Shown here piece by piece: positions 24,761-32,418 of a stretch of DNA of 47,208 nucleotides. The notes beneath the pieces were generated by a model. That model was not told the origin of the DNA, made no database searches, and saw nothing but the letters and a program-made list of their open reading frames with translations. The DNA is from JAFRXK01 sp045603305 (GTDB lineage Bacteria > Bacillota > Clostridia > Lachnospirales > Lachnospiraceae). Both the position numbers and the translations under genes were made by a program. The stretch lies in the NCBI GenBank assembly GCA_045603305.1, contig JAZULV010000113.1, forward strand, positions 1-47,208, given 5' to 3'. Each line of letters opens with the position of its first letter. Positions within the stretch are counted from its first letter, which is position 1.

Positions 24761-25162
24761 TTACCAAACAAAAGCAAGCACTTCGCCACCAACATTCTGC
24801 TTTCTAGCTTCCTTGTCAGTCATAACACCAAGGTTTGTTGAAATAATTGCAATACCAAGTCCGCCAAGTACCTTTGGAAGGTTCTCTGTACCAGCGTACA
24901 CACGTAAACCTGGCTTTGAAATTCTCTTAATACCTGTGATTACCTTGTCATCCTTGTCAACGCCATACTTTAATGTGATGTGCATTGTCTTGAATGCGCC
25001 TTCATCTACAAGTTCATACTTTGAAATATAGCCTTCATCTACAAGGATGTCAGCAATTGCTATTTTCATCTTTGTTGCCGGAACATCTACTGTATCATGT
25101 TTAGCAGTATTAGCATTACGGATTCTTGTAAGCATATCTGCAATTGGATCACTCATTGTCAT
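24761..25162 (-). CDS. rpsH: 30S ribosomal protein S8
   Basis: A 133-residue S8, an early 16S binder and in many bacteria the spc operon repressor. It starts MTMSDPIADMLTRIRNANTAKHDTV and ends GVMTDKEARKQNVGGEVLAFVW. The ATG at 25162 has GGAGG nine bases upstream. The stop is followed almost at once by the repeat region that separates it from rplF. Confidence 0.97.
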   Translation of the reverse strand: MTMSDPIADMLTRIRNANTAKHDTVDVPATKMKIAIADILVDEGYISKYELVDEGAFKTMHITLKYGVDKDDKVITGIKRISKPGLRVYAGTENLPKVLGGLGIAIISTNLGVMTDKEARKQNVGGEVLAFVW

Positions 25163-25186
25163 TTTTAATTGCCTCCTTCCTTATTC

Positions 25187-25372
25187 TTACCAGCTAGCCT
25201 TCTTAACGCCTGGAATCTGGCCTTTATATGCTAACTCACGGAAACAAATTCTGCAGATTCCGTATTTTCTTAAATATGCATGTGGACGACCACAAATTCT
25301 GCAACGTGTATATTCTCTAGTAGAGAATTTTGCAGGACGCTGCTGCTTAACTTTCATTGAAGTCTTAGCCAT
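25187..25372 (-). CDS. rpsN: 30S ribosomal protein S14, zinc-binding type Z
   Basis: A 61-residue S14 of the short zinc-binding form, with C24-x2-C27 (CRICGRPHAYLRKYGICRICFRE) and C40-x2-C43 as ligands and the family end YKGQIPGVKKASW. It lies 16 bases after rplE, the normal place. The Z form is typical of Firmicutes. Confidence 0.97.
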   Translation of the reverse strand: MAKTSMKVKQQRPAKFSTREYTRCRICGRPHAYLRKYGICRICFRELAYKGQIPGVKKASW

Positions 25373-25388
25373 GAAATTCTCCTCCTAA

Positions 25389-25928
25389 CTATTTCTGAAA
25401 TGGCATGTTGAATAATGTCAAAAGTTCACGTGCTTCTTCGTCTGTGTTAGCTGTAGTAACGAATATAATATCCATACCTCTAACCTTATCGATCTTATCA
25501 TACTCGATTTCAGGGAAGATAAGCTGTTCCTTAATACCAAGTGCGTAATTTCCTCTTCCGTCAAATGCGTTTGGATTAACGCCTCTGAAGTCACGTACTC
25601 GAGGAAGTGAAAGGTTGATGAGACGATCCATGAATTCATACATCTTCTCGCCTCTTAATGTAACCTTACATCCGATTGGCATGCCTTCTCTAAGCTTAAA
25701 GTTAGCAATTGATTTCTTAGCCTTTGTGATAACTGCCTTCTGGCCTGTGATTGTCTCCATATCCTTGATTGCTGAATCAAGAAGCTTTGCGTTCTCCTTT
25801 GCTTCACCAATACCCATGTTTACAACAATCTTATCCATCTTAGGCACTTCCATGATGTTTTTGTAGCCGAACTTCTTAATAAGTGCATCTACTATCTCAT
25901 TATTATAAGTATCTCTTAATCTACTCAA
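25389..25928 (-). CDS. rplE: 50S ribosomal protein L5
   Basis: A 179-residue L5 of the central protuberance that binds 5S rRNA. Recognised by MEVPKMDKIVVNMGIGEAKENAK, FKLREGMPIGCKVTLRG and the end GMDIIFVTTANTDEEARELLTLFNMPF. The start codon appears to be TTG at 25928, after GAGGAGG; no ATG is in place. Confidence 0.96.
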   Translation of the reverse strand: MSRLRDTYNNEIVDALIKKFGYKNIMEVPKMDKIVVNMGIGEAKENAKLLDSAIKDMETITGQKAVITKAKKSIANFKLREGMPIGCKVTLRGEKMYEFMDRLINLSLPRVRDFRGVNPNAFDGRGNYALGIKEQLIFPEIEYDKIDKVRGMDIIFVTTANTDEEARELLTLFNMPFQK

Positions 25929-25948
25929 CTCTACGGACCTCCTCTCTA

Positions 25949-26278
25949 TTAGTCGATAATGTCGCCTGTAACCTTAGCTACACGCTTCTTGATCGGTTTA
26001 CCGTTCTTATCAACACCATCAAATGTAAAACCGATTCTTGTAACCTTACCCTTGTGGAGGTACATTACATTTGACATATCGATAGGAGCTTCTATATTAA
26101 TAATTCCACCTTCGCGGTTAGCAGCGCTTGGCTTAGCGTGCTTTGTAATCACGTTAACGCCTTCAACTGTTACCTTGCCGTTCTTGTGGTCAACGCTAAG
26201 AACTTTTCCTTCTCTGTCCTTATCCTTACCGGTGATAACTCTTACGGTATCACCCTTCTTAATCTTTGTTGTTGCCAT
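25949..26278 (-). CDS. rplX: 50S ribosomal protein L24
   Basis: A 109-residue L24 assembly initiator with the KOW motif at about residues 5-32 (KIKKGDTVRVITGKDKDREGKVLSVD). GGAGGTG lies ahead of the ATG. Standard order between rplN and rplE. Confidence 0.97.
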   Translation of the reverse strand: MATTKIKKGDTVRVITGKDKDREGKVLSVDHKNGKVTVEGVNVITKHAKPSAANREGGIINIEAPIDMSNVMYLHKGKVTRIGFTFDGVDKNGKPIKKRVAKVTGDIID

Positions 26279-26291
26279 GCCCTACACCTCC

Positions 26292-26660
26292 TTATAATAC
26301 TTCCGGAGCGAGGGAAACAATCTTCATATACTGCTTATCTCTCAGCTCTCTGGCTACAGGTCCAAAAATACGTGTTCCTCTTGGAGTCTTATCTTCACGA
26401 ATAATTACTGCAGCGTTCTCGTCAAATTTAATATAGGATCCGTCTTTACGGCTAACGCCCTTTACAGTACGAACTACAACGGCCTTAACAACATCACCCT
26501 TCTTAACAACGCCTCCTGGTGTTGCATCTTTAACCGAAGCTATAATGACATCGCCGATGTTCGCATATCTTCTTGTTGAACCGCCCATAACACGGATGCA
26601 AAGAAGCTCTTTCGCACCTGTATTATCAGCAACCTTCAATCTGGTTTCCTGCTGGATCAT
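26292..26660 (-). CDS. rplN: 50S ribosomal protein L14
   Basis: A 122-residue L14, starting MIQQETRLKVADNTGAKELLCIRVMGGS and ending FGPVARELRDKQYMKIVSLAPEVL. Both are diagnostic. AAAGGAG precedes the ATG. It follows rpsQ by 78 bases. Confidence 0.98.
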   Translation of the reverse strand: MIQQETRLKVADNTGAKELLCIRVMGGSTRRYANIGDVIIASVKDATPGGVVKKGDVVKAVVVRTVKGVSRKDGSYIKFDENAAVIIREDKTPRGTRIFGPVARELRDKQYMKIVSLAPEVL

Positions 26661-26738
26661 GATTATTCTCCTTTCAAATAACTATAGGCAGCCTTTACGT
26701 GACACGTAGTACATACCTATACATGCATCTATGCGATA

Positions 26739-26993
26739 TTATTTTGCCTTCTCGATAATCTCAACAAGTCTCCATCTCTTATCCTTAGATAATGGTCTTG
26801 TCTCCATAACCTTAACTGTATCGCCAATACCGCACTCGTTATTTTCGTCATGTGCCTTTAATTTGTATGTCTTTTTAACAATCTTACCATACAGTGGGTG
26901 CTTTACGTTGTCTACAACTGCAACTACGATTGTCTTATCCATCTTATCGCTTACAACCTTGCCTGTACGGGTTTTTCTTAAATTTCTTTCCAC
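26739..26993 (-). CDS. rpsQ: 30S ribosomal protein S17
   Basis: An 84-residue S17 with OB fold: RNLRKTRTGKVVSDKMDKTIVVAVVDNVKHPLYGKIVKKT. The start is GTG at 26993 after AAAGGAG. Ordinary length and order between rpmC and rplN. Confidence 0.97.
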   Translation of the reverse strand: MERNLRKTRTGKVVSDKMDKTIVVAVVDNVKHPLYGKIVKKTYKLKAHDENNECGIGDTVKVMETRPLSKDKRWRLVEIIEKAK

Positions 26994-27028
26994 AACAAAT
27001 TCTCCTTTCTTGGTTTAATCTGTAGGAA

Positions 27029-27238
27029 TTACTCAGCAACTTTAGCTTTTTCAGTAATAACAGTCTGGATTCTTGCGATGTTCTTGCGAACTTCTTTAAT
27101 ACGTCCGGTGTTATCTAACTGATTTGTTGCGTTCTGAAATCTCAAATTAAAAAGTTCCTTCTTAGCAGCTACTAATTCTTCATTTAATTCTGCAGCTGAT
27201 TTTGTTCTTAAATCTTCTACATACATATTAATTTTCAC
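27029..27238 (-). CDS. rpmC: 50S ribosomal protein L29
   Basis: A 69-residue L29, an exit-tunnel protein: DLRTKSAAELNEELVAAKKELFNLRFQNATNQL. The start is taken as GTG at 27238 (MKINMYVEDL), with AGGCGG eight bases upstream, as in related clostridia; an ATG four codons later is possible. The start lies inside the end of rplP, so translation is coupled. Confidence 0.94.
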   Translation of the reverse strand: MKINMYVEDLRTKSAAELNEELVAAKKELFNLRFQNATNQLDNTGRIKEVRKNIARIQTVITEKAKVAE

Positions 27239-27665
27239 TGTTATCACCGCCTTCTAAATCTGCGCGAGAAACAATCTTACATTTTACTGGAAGCTTGTGC
27301 ATAGCAAGACGTAATGCTTCTCTAGCTGTTTCCTCTGGTACACCTGCAATCTCAAATAATACGCGACCTGGCTTAACAACAGCTACCCAATACTCAAGTG
27401 AACCCTTACCGGAACCCATACGAGTTTCAGCAGGCTTAGCTGTTACAGGCTTGTCTGGGAAAATCTTAATCCAAACCTTACCACTACGCTTCATATAACG
27501 TGTCATGGCAACACGGGCTGCTTCGATCTGGTTTGACTTAATCCAAGCCGGATCAACTGCAACAAGTCCGTACTCACCATTGCTGATTCTATTACCTCTA
27601 GACGCCTTACCAGCCATAGAACCACGGAACTGCTTACGGCGCTTTACTCTCTTTGGCATTAACAT
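27228..27665 (-). CDS. rplP: 50S ribosomal protein L16
   Basis: A 145-residue L16 at the A-site side of the large subunit. MLMPKRVKRRKQFRGSMAGKASRG and the MGSGKGSLEYWVAVVKPGRVLFEI block are diagnostic. The first ATG at 27665 shares its base with the rpsC stop. It overlaps rpmC by 11 bases. Confidence 0.97.
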   Translation of the reverse strand: MLMPKRVKRRKQFRGSMAGKASRGNRISNGEYGLVAVDPAWIKSNQIEAARVAMTRYMKRSGKVWIKIFPDKPVTAKPAETRMGSGKGSLEYWVAVVKPGRVLFEIAGVPEETAREALRLAMHKLPVKCKIVSRADLEGGDNSEN

Positions 27666-28321
27666 TATTTATCTCTCCCTTCCTTAGCTGCCTTTGTTGG
27701 AAGAACTTCGCCATTGTAGACCCAAACCTTTACGCCAACCTTGCCGTAAGTTGTGTCTGCTTCTGCGAAACCATAGTCAATATCAGCTCTGAGTGTCTGA
27801 AGTGGAATAGTACCTTCACTATAGAACTCTGTACGAGCCATATCTGCACCACCGAGACGTCCTGAACAAGCTGTCTTGATACCAAGGGCACCTGACTTCA
27901 TTGTTCTTGACATTGTAGACTTCATAGCTCTTCTGAATGAAACACGGTTCTCAAGCTGAAGTGCAATGCTCTCTGCAACAAGCTGTGCATCTCTGTCTGG
28001 TCTCTTGATTTCCTTAATGTCAACGAATAACTTCTTATCTGTAAACTTCTGAACTTCTGCCTTTAACTTCTCAATCTCAGCTCCGCCCTTACCGATTACG
28101 ATACCAGGCTTAGCTGTGTGAATAATAACCTTAACACGGTCTGATGCTCTCTCAATTTCGATCTTTGAAACACCAGCACTGTATAACTTCTTTTTCAGGT
28201 AGGTTCTGATTTCGTAGTCTTCAACAAGATTGTCTGCAAAATCAGCTTCAGCATACCATCTAGAGTCCCAATCTTTAATAACTCCTACTCTTAAGCCATG
28301 AGGATTAACTTTCTGTCCCAT
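27665..28321 (-). CDS. rpsC: 30S ribosomal protein S3
   Basis: A 218-residue S3 at the mRNA entry site. It has MGQKVNPHGLRVGVIKDWDSRWYA, the KH motif VIGKGGAEIEKL (about 76-87) and SGRLGGADMARTEFYSEGTIPLQTLRADIDYG. It lies 11 bases after rplV. Confidence 0.98.
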   Translation of the reverse strand: MGQKVNPHGLRVGVIKDWDSRWYAEADFADNLVEDYEIRTYLKKKLYSAGVSKIEIERASDRVKVIIHTAKPGIVIGKGGAEIEKLKAEVQKFTDKKLFVDIKEIKRPDRDAQLVAESIALQLENRVSFRRAMKSTMSRTMKSGALGIKTACSGRLGGADMARTEFYSEGTIPLQTLRADIDYGFAEADTTYGKVGVKVWVYNGEVLPTKAAKEGRDK

Positions 28322-28332
28322 GCCTGACCTCC

Positions 28333-28719
28333 TTATCTTTCATTAAGCACGATAGTGATATGGCTTAATCTCTTCTCGATTCTGTAAGCTCTACCCTGTG
28401 CTCTTGGTTTCACTCTCTTCATCGTAGGTCCTTTATTTGCATAACATTCCTCGATGTAAAGTTTTTCTCTATCCATACCATTGTTATTCTCAGCGTTTGC
28501 AATTGCTGATTCAAGTAACTTCTTTATTAAAGTAGAAGCATATCTCGGATTGTATGATACAATACCAAGTGCTGTCTCAACATCCTTGCCCCTGATGGCA
28601 TCTAAAACAAAGCACGCTTTTCTTACAGACACTCTTGCGTAAGATAACTTAGCTGATGGTCTTGTATCCTTATTAGCGTTTCTTTCTCTCTTTATCTGGG
28701 ATCTATGTCCTCTTGCCAT
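28333..28719 (-). CDS. rplV: 50S ribosomal protein L22
   Basis: A 128-residue L22 lining the exit tunnel. The ATG at 28719 has GGAGG nine bases upstream and is preferred over a TTG at 28728. Conserved parts are AKLSYARVSVRKACFVLDAIRGKDVETAL and GPTMKRVKPRAQGRAYRIEKRLSHITIVL, which includes the tunnel loop. Confidence 0.97.
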   Translation of the reverse strand: MARGHRSQIKRERNANKDTRPSAKLSYARVSVRKACFVLDAIRGKDVETALGIVSYNPRYASTLIKKLLESAIANAENNNGMDREKLYIEECYANKGPTMKRVKPRAQGRAYRIEKRLSHITIVLNER

Positions 28720-28743
28720 GAATAGCAACCTCCTTTCATAACA

Positions 28744-29022
28744 TTAACGTCTTGATTTCTTTTCGTCTTTTCCGTGACCTCTGTAGGTTCTGGTAGCTAC
28801 AAATTCACCGAGCTTATGTCCAACCATATCCTCTGTTACATAAACCGGCACGTGCTTTCTACCATCATGGACTGCAATTGTATGTCCAATCATCTGAGGG
28901 AAAATTGTGGAACGACGTGACCAGGTCTTAATAACCTGCTTCTGTCCGGATGCATTCATAGCGTCAATCTTCTTTAACAGATGCTCATCTGCAAATGGTC
29001 CTTTTTTAAGTGAACGAGCCAT
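28744..29022 (-). CDS. rpsS: 30S ribosomal protein S19
   Basis: A 92-residue S19 of the head: MARSLKKGPFADEHLLKKIDAMN, SRRSTIFPQMIGHTIAVHDGRKHVPVYVTEDMVGHKLGEF. Typical length; a GGAGG site stands before the ATG. Confidence 0.98.
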   Translation of the reverse strand: MARSLKKGPFADEHLLKKIDAMNASGQKQVIKTWSRRSTIFPQMIGHTIAVHDGRKHVPVYVTEDMVGHKLGEFVATRTYRGHGKDEKKSRR

Positions 29023-29067
29023 AGTTACCTCCTTATAAACTAACTGTTTGTCGACTGTCGGTGCAAA

Positions 29068-29904
29068 TTACTTGCCACCGTTTCTTCTTCTTACGATAAG
29101 CTTGTTAGACTGCTTATTCTTCTTTCTTGTCTTAAGTCCGAGTGCAGGCTTGCCCCAAGGTGTAGATGGGCCTGAACGTCCGATTGGTGTTCTACCTTCA
29201 CCACCACCATGTGGATGGTCGTTAGGGTTCATAACAGAACCACGAACTGTAGGTCTGATACCCATGTGACGCTTACGTCCAGCCTTACCAACGTTGATAA
29301 GCGCATGCTCTCCGTTTCCAACTACTCCGATAGTAGCTCTACAGTTAATTGGTACCATTCTCATTTCGCCTGATGGAAGTCTTAAAGTTGCATACTTACC
29401 TTCCTTAGCCATTAACTGAGCACTTGTTCCGGCTGAACGAACGAGCTGTCCGCCTCTTCCGGCATATAACTCAATATTATGAATCTGAGAACCGATTGGA
29501 ATGTTCTTAAGTGGTAAACAGTTACCAACTCTTGTTTCAGCATTCTCACCACTCATAACCTTCATGCCATCCTTTAATCCTTCCGGAGCAAGGATATATG
29601 CCTTCTGGCCATCTGCGTAGCAGATTAAAGCGATGTTTGCACTTCTGTTTGGATCGTACTCGATACCGATAACAGTTGCTGGAATTCCATCTTTATTTCT
29701 CTTGAAATCAATAATTCTATACTTTCTCTTAGCGCCGCCTCCGCGGTGTCTTACAGTGATTTTACCCTGATTGTTACGACCGGCATTCTTTGAAAGTGAA
29801 ACTACGAGTGATTTCTCAGGTGTCTTCTTTGTGATCTCTGAAAAATCTGAACCAGTCATATTTCTTCTAGAAGGGGTATATGGGCGGTATGTTTTAATTC
29901 CCAT
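29068..29904 (-). CDS. rplB: 50S ribosomal protein L2
   Basis: A 278-residue L2, needed for subunit joining and the peptidyl transferase centre. The start at 29904 (MGIKTYRPYTPSRRNMTGSDF) has GGAG eight bases upstream; the TTG further out at 29922 is inside that site. GVVMNPNDHPHGGGEGR-type sequence (here SVMNPNDHPHGGGEGR) carries the critical histidine. Confidence 0.98.
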   Translation of the reverse strand: MGIKTYRPYTPSRRNMTGSDFSEITKKTPEKSLVVSLSKNAGRNNQGKITVRHRGGGAKRKYRIIDFKRNKDGIPATVIGIEYDPNRSANIALICYADGQKAYILAPEGLKDGMKVMSGENAETRVGNCLPLKNIPIGSQIHNIELYAGRGGQLVRSAGTSAQLMAKEGKYATLRLPSGEMRMVPINCRATIGVVGNGEHALINVGKAGRKRHMGIRPTVRGSVMNPNDHPHGGGEGRTPIGRSGPSTPWGKPALGLKTRKKNKQSNKLIVRRRNGGK

Positions 29905-29997
29905 TTTGTTCACTCCTTTCAAATTCTAAGTGCTTTTCGCACCTCATTTATCCACGACATATTGTTTTCGCCGTATAGTTACTGGATTCTCTCTATC

Positions 29998-30297
29998 TTA
30001 TAAACCTGAGAAAATCTCGATATCTGCGCTGTCAGCTGTAAGCTTAACGATAGCCTTCTTCTTTGCAGCAGTTCTTCCAACTGTCATGCCACGTCTGCGC
30101 TTCTTGCCTTCGCAGTTCATTGTGTTAACTGACTCAACCTTTGTTCCTGGGAACATCTTCTGAACAGCTTCTTTAATCATTGTCTTATTAGCATCTGTGT
30201 GTACAAGGAATGTATACTTCTTCTCTGCCATAAGACTCATGGACTTCTCTGTAATCACTGGTGCCAGGATTACGTCATAATACTTAATATCAGCCAT
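29998..30297 (-). CDS. rplW: 50S ribosomal protein L23
   Basis: A 99-residue L23 of the exit-tunnel rim, docking site of signal recognition particle and trigger factor. DVILAPVITEKSMSLMAEKKYTFLVHTDANKTMIKEAVQKMF is diagnostic. Its first base is the last base of the rplD stop, so the two are coupled. It precedes rplB by 93 bases in which I see nothing else. Confidence 0.97.
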   Translation of the reverse strand: MADIKYYDVILAPVITEKSMSLMAEKKYTFLVHTDANKTMIKEAVQKMFPGTKVESVNTMNCEGKKRRRGMTVGRTAAKKKAIVKLTADSADIEIFSGL

Positions 30298-30917
30298 TAT
30301 GCGTATACCTCCTCAATTTTCTCGATTGCAGCCTTGCTAGCTACAACAGTGTTGTACTTAAGGATGTCGTAAACATTAATTGTATTTGTTAATGCTGTCT
30401 TAACATCCGGAATGTTTCTTGTTGATAAGATAACGTTCTCATCCTTCTCAGCAAGAACTAAGAGAGCCTTAGATACCTCTAAATTCTTGAACATAGATAC
30501 CATAGTCTTTGTCTTAATCTCGCTAACCTTGATATCATCAACAACGATGAGCTTGTTATCAGCAACTCTTGTTGTAAGAGCTGACTTAAGAGCCAATCTC
30601 TTCTCTTTCTTATTAAGGGTAATTGTGTAATCTCTTGGCTTAACAGCAAATACCATACCGCCGCCAGTCCACTGTGGAGATCTTGTTGAACCCTGTCTTG
30701 CATGACCTGTTCCCTTCTGTCTCCAAGGCTTCTTACCACCACCGCTAACTTCTGCACGAGTCTTAGCGCTCTGTGTACCCTGTCTCTTATTTGCAAGCTG
30801 TGCAACAACTGCCTGATGTACGAGGTGCTCATTAACTTCAACACCAAATACTGCATCATTCAGTTCCATTGTGCCAACTACCTGACCTTCCATATTGTAA
30901 ACAGATACGTTTGCCAT
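30297..30917 (-). CDS. rplD: 50S ribosomal protein L4
   Basis: A 206-residue L4. The tunnel extension GTQSAKTRAEVSGGGKKPWRQKGTGHARQGSTRSPQWTGGG is intact (about 45-85). L4 is the S10 operon repressor in E. coli and probably in other bacteria, so it is a candidate ligand for the structured rpsJ leader at 32065-32165. Confidence 0.97.
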   Translation of the reverse strand: MANVSVYNMEGQVVGTMELNDAVFGVEVNEHLVHQAVVAQLANKRQGTQSAKTRAEVSGGGKKPWRQKGTGHARQGSTRSPQWTGGGMVFAVKPRDYTITLNKKEKRLALKSALTTRVADNKLIVVDDIKVSEIKTKTMVSMFKNLEVSKALLVLAEKDENVILSTRNIPDVKTALTNTINVYDILKYNTVVASKAAIEKIEEVYA

Positions 30918-30943
30918 CTGTGTTTCCTCCTTTCCAGTAAAAA

Positions 30944-31579
30944 CTACTTAACAGTCTTTACAGTTTCTTTTAATGTTACTAAAGACTTCTTAGGTCCCGG
31001 AACGCCGCCCTTAACCAAAATCACGTTGTTCTCAACGTCTACACGTACGATTTCAAGATTCTGAACTGTAACCTGTACGTTACCCATCTGGCCAGGCATT
31101 CCCTTGCCCTTAAATACCTTACTAGGATCTGAACAAGCACCGTTTGAACCCTGATGACGATGGAACTTAGAACCATGAGCCATAGGTCCTCTGTGCTGTC
31201 CGTGTCTCTTAATGGCACCCTGGAAGCCTTTACCCTTTGAAATAGCAGTTGCATCAATCTTATCGCCTACTGCGAAGATATCTGCCTTAATTTCATCGGC
31301 TGGACTATACTCAGAAGCATTCTCAAACTTAAACTCTCTTACGTATCTCTTGTAAGATACTCCGGCCTTCTTAAAGTGGCCCTGTAATGGCTTGCTGACT
31401 AACTTTTCCTTCTTGTCAACAAAACCAACCTGTACTGCACTGTAACCGTCGTTCTCAACAGTTTTAACCTGTGTAACAACACATGGACCAGCCTGAAGTA
31501 CAGTTACCGGAACAAGCACGCCATCTTCTGTGAAGATCTGTGTCATTCCAAGCTTTGTAGCTAAAATCGCTTTCTTCAT
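30944..31579 (-). CDS. rplC: 50S ribosomal protein L3
   Basis: A 211-residue L3. It starts MKKAILATKLGMTQIFTEDG and has KGKGFQGAIKRHGQHRGPMAHGSKFHRHQGSNGA, including the peptidyl-transferase loop (the W-loop region) and the glutamine methylated in E. coli. AGGAGG precedes the ATG. The gap to rpsJ is 127 bases, longer than usual. Confidence 0.97.
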   Translation of the reverse strand: MKKAILATKLGMTQIFTEDGVLVPVTVLQAGPCVVTQVKTVENDGYSAVQVGFVDKKEKLVSKPLQGHFKKAGVSYKRYVREFKFENASEYSPADEIKADIFAVGDKIDATAISKGKGFQGAIKRHGQHRGPMAHGSKFHRHQGSNGACSDPSKVFKGKGMPGQMGNVQVTVQNLEIVRVDVENNVILVKGGVPGPKKSLVTLKETVKTVK

Positions 31580-31633
31580 GTTTTACCTCCTGTTAATCTA
31601 CAGCGGATCACCTTTCGGCAATCATCCTAGATA

Positions 31634-31667
31634 TGCATTGGGTATCTATATAATATCCTTCAATGCA
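31634..31667 (-). other. Hairpin in the rpsJ-rplC gap
   Basis: tgcattg (31634-31640) pairs with caatgca (31661-31667), and an inner GG(A)TAT / ATA(C)CC pairing extends it. No T run follows on the minus strand, so it is not a simple terminator. It may be a processing or stability site between rpsJ and rplC. Confidence 0.4.
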
Positions 31668-31706
31668 ATAAGGATTTTTTCACTAAATTTTGTTGTGAAG
31701 TATTAA

Positions 31707-32024
31707 TTACTTCTGTTTCATCTTGATATCAATGTATACACCAGCCGGCATTTCCAGTCTTGATAAAGCATCAACTGTCTTCTGTGTTGGTGCAGTGATA
31801 TCAATAAGTCTCTTATGAGTTCTCTGCTCAAACTGCTCTCTTGAATCCTTGTACTTGTGAACAGCTCTAAGAATAGTAACTACTTCCTTCTTTGTTGGAA
31901 GAGGTACAGGTCCACTCACCTGAGCTCCATTCTTCTTCACAGTTTCAATGATCTTGGCAGCAGACTGATCAACTAACTGATGATCATAAGCCTTTAATGT
32001 GATTCTCATTACCTGACTTGCCAT
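31707..32024 (-). CDS. rpsJ: 30S ribosomal protein S10
   Basis: A 105-residue S10 (NusE), which also binds NusB in antitermination. MRITLKAYDHQLVDQSAAKIIETVKKNGAQVSGPVPLPTKKE is diagnostic. The first ATG at 32024 (MASQVMRITL) has GGAGG 11 bases upstream. It is the first gene of the S10-spc-alpha operon, behind a ~225-base leader and promoter. Confidence 0.98.
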   Translation of the reverse strand: MASQVMRITLKAYDHQLVDQSAAKIIETVKKNGAQVSGPVPLPTKKEVVTILRAVHKYKDSREQFEQRTHKRLIDITAPTQKTVDALSRLEMPAGVYIDIKMKQK

Positions 32025-32064
32025 AATAAAACGCGCCTCCTTTTCGCACTTTTGTTTCTAAGTA

Positions 32065-32165
32065 CGACAAGCGGTGACTGTACACACTACCGGGTGTTTC
32101 GTAAATCCTCACACACCCATTCTGCTTCTTAGCAGATATTTTGCTTTCGGTACAGTGACTTGTCG
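32065..32165 (-). ncRNA. Structured leader RNA of the S10 operon
   Basis: A multibranch fold can be drawn directly. The closing stem pairs 32065-32071 (cgacaag) with 32159-32165 and, beyond a 5-by-2 internal loop, 32077-32083 (actgtac) with 32150-32156. Inside are two hairpins: gggtgt/acaccc (32092-32097 with 32113-32118) and tctgct/agcaga (32121-32126 with 32131-32136, four-base loop). All are perfect stems. The fold lies in the leader between the promoter (32258-32286) and rpsJ, the place where ribosomal protein leaders that bind L4 or S10 act. Fold is visible; regulation and ligand are inferred. Confidence 0.7.
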
Positions 32166-32257
32166 CCAGTTTCCTAACTTGACATTCGCTCCACGGAAAA
32201 CCTGTAATTACATACAGCAACCTCACGCTTCACAGCTATCATGCCACAGCACCATAA

Positions 32258-32286
32258 AATATACCATATAACAAATTATAAATCAA
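32258..32286 (-). promoter_or_regulatory. Sigma-A promoter of the S10 operon
   Basis: TTGATT (32286-32281), 17-base spacer, TATATT (32263-32258) on the minus strand, in an AT-rich stretch. Transcription would start near 32251 and give a leader of about 225 bases ahead of rpsJ. The 394-base gap 32025-32418 holds this promoter, the leader fold and the terminator of the gene before it. Confidence 0.75.
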
Positions 32287-32377
32287 TAGTTTTTTTCATG
32301 TTTTTTGATATATTTTTCACGAAATTTTCATTGTATATCAAACTGATTTTTAGCAGACATTCATAATAATTATTTTA

Positions 32378-32411
32378 GAAAACCGGTGGCAGCGTCCCCT
32401 TCCGCCACCGG
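32378..32411 (-). terminator. Rho-independent terminator after the FAD oxidoreductase gene
   Basis: On the minus strand CCGGTGGC (32411-32404) pairs perfectly with GCCACCGG (32390-32383), followed by TTTTCT. It starts eight bases after the stop at 32419 and insulates the S10 operon from the envelope genes upstream. Confidence 0.9.
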
Positions 32412-32418
32412 CATTATA

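Noticed and set aside
31984..32226. 80-residue open frame in the rpsJ leader (minus strand)
   Set aside because: No binding site at its start, overlaps the folded leader and the rpsJ start in another frame, and its composition is unlike its neighbours.
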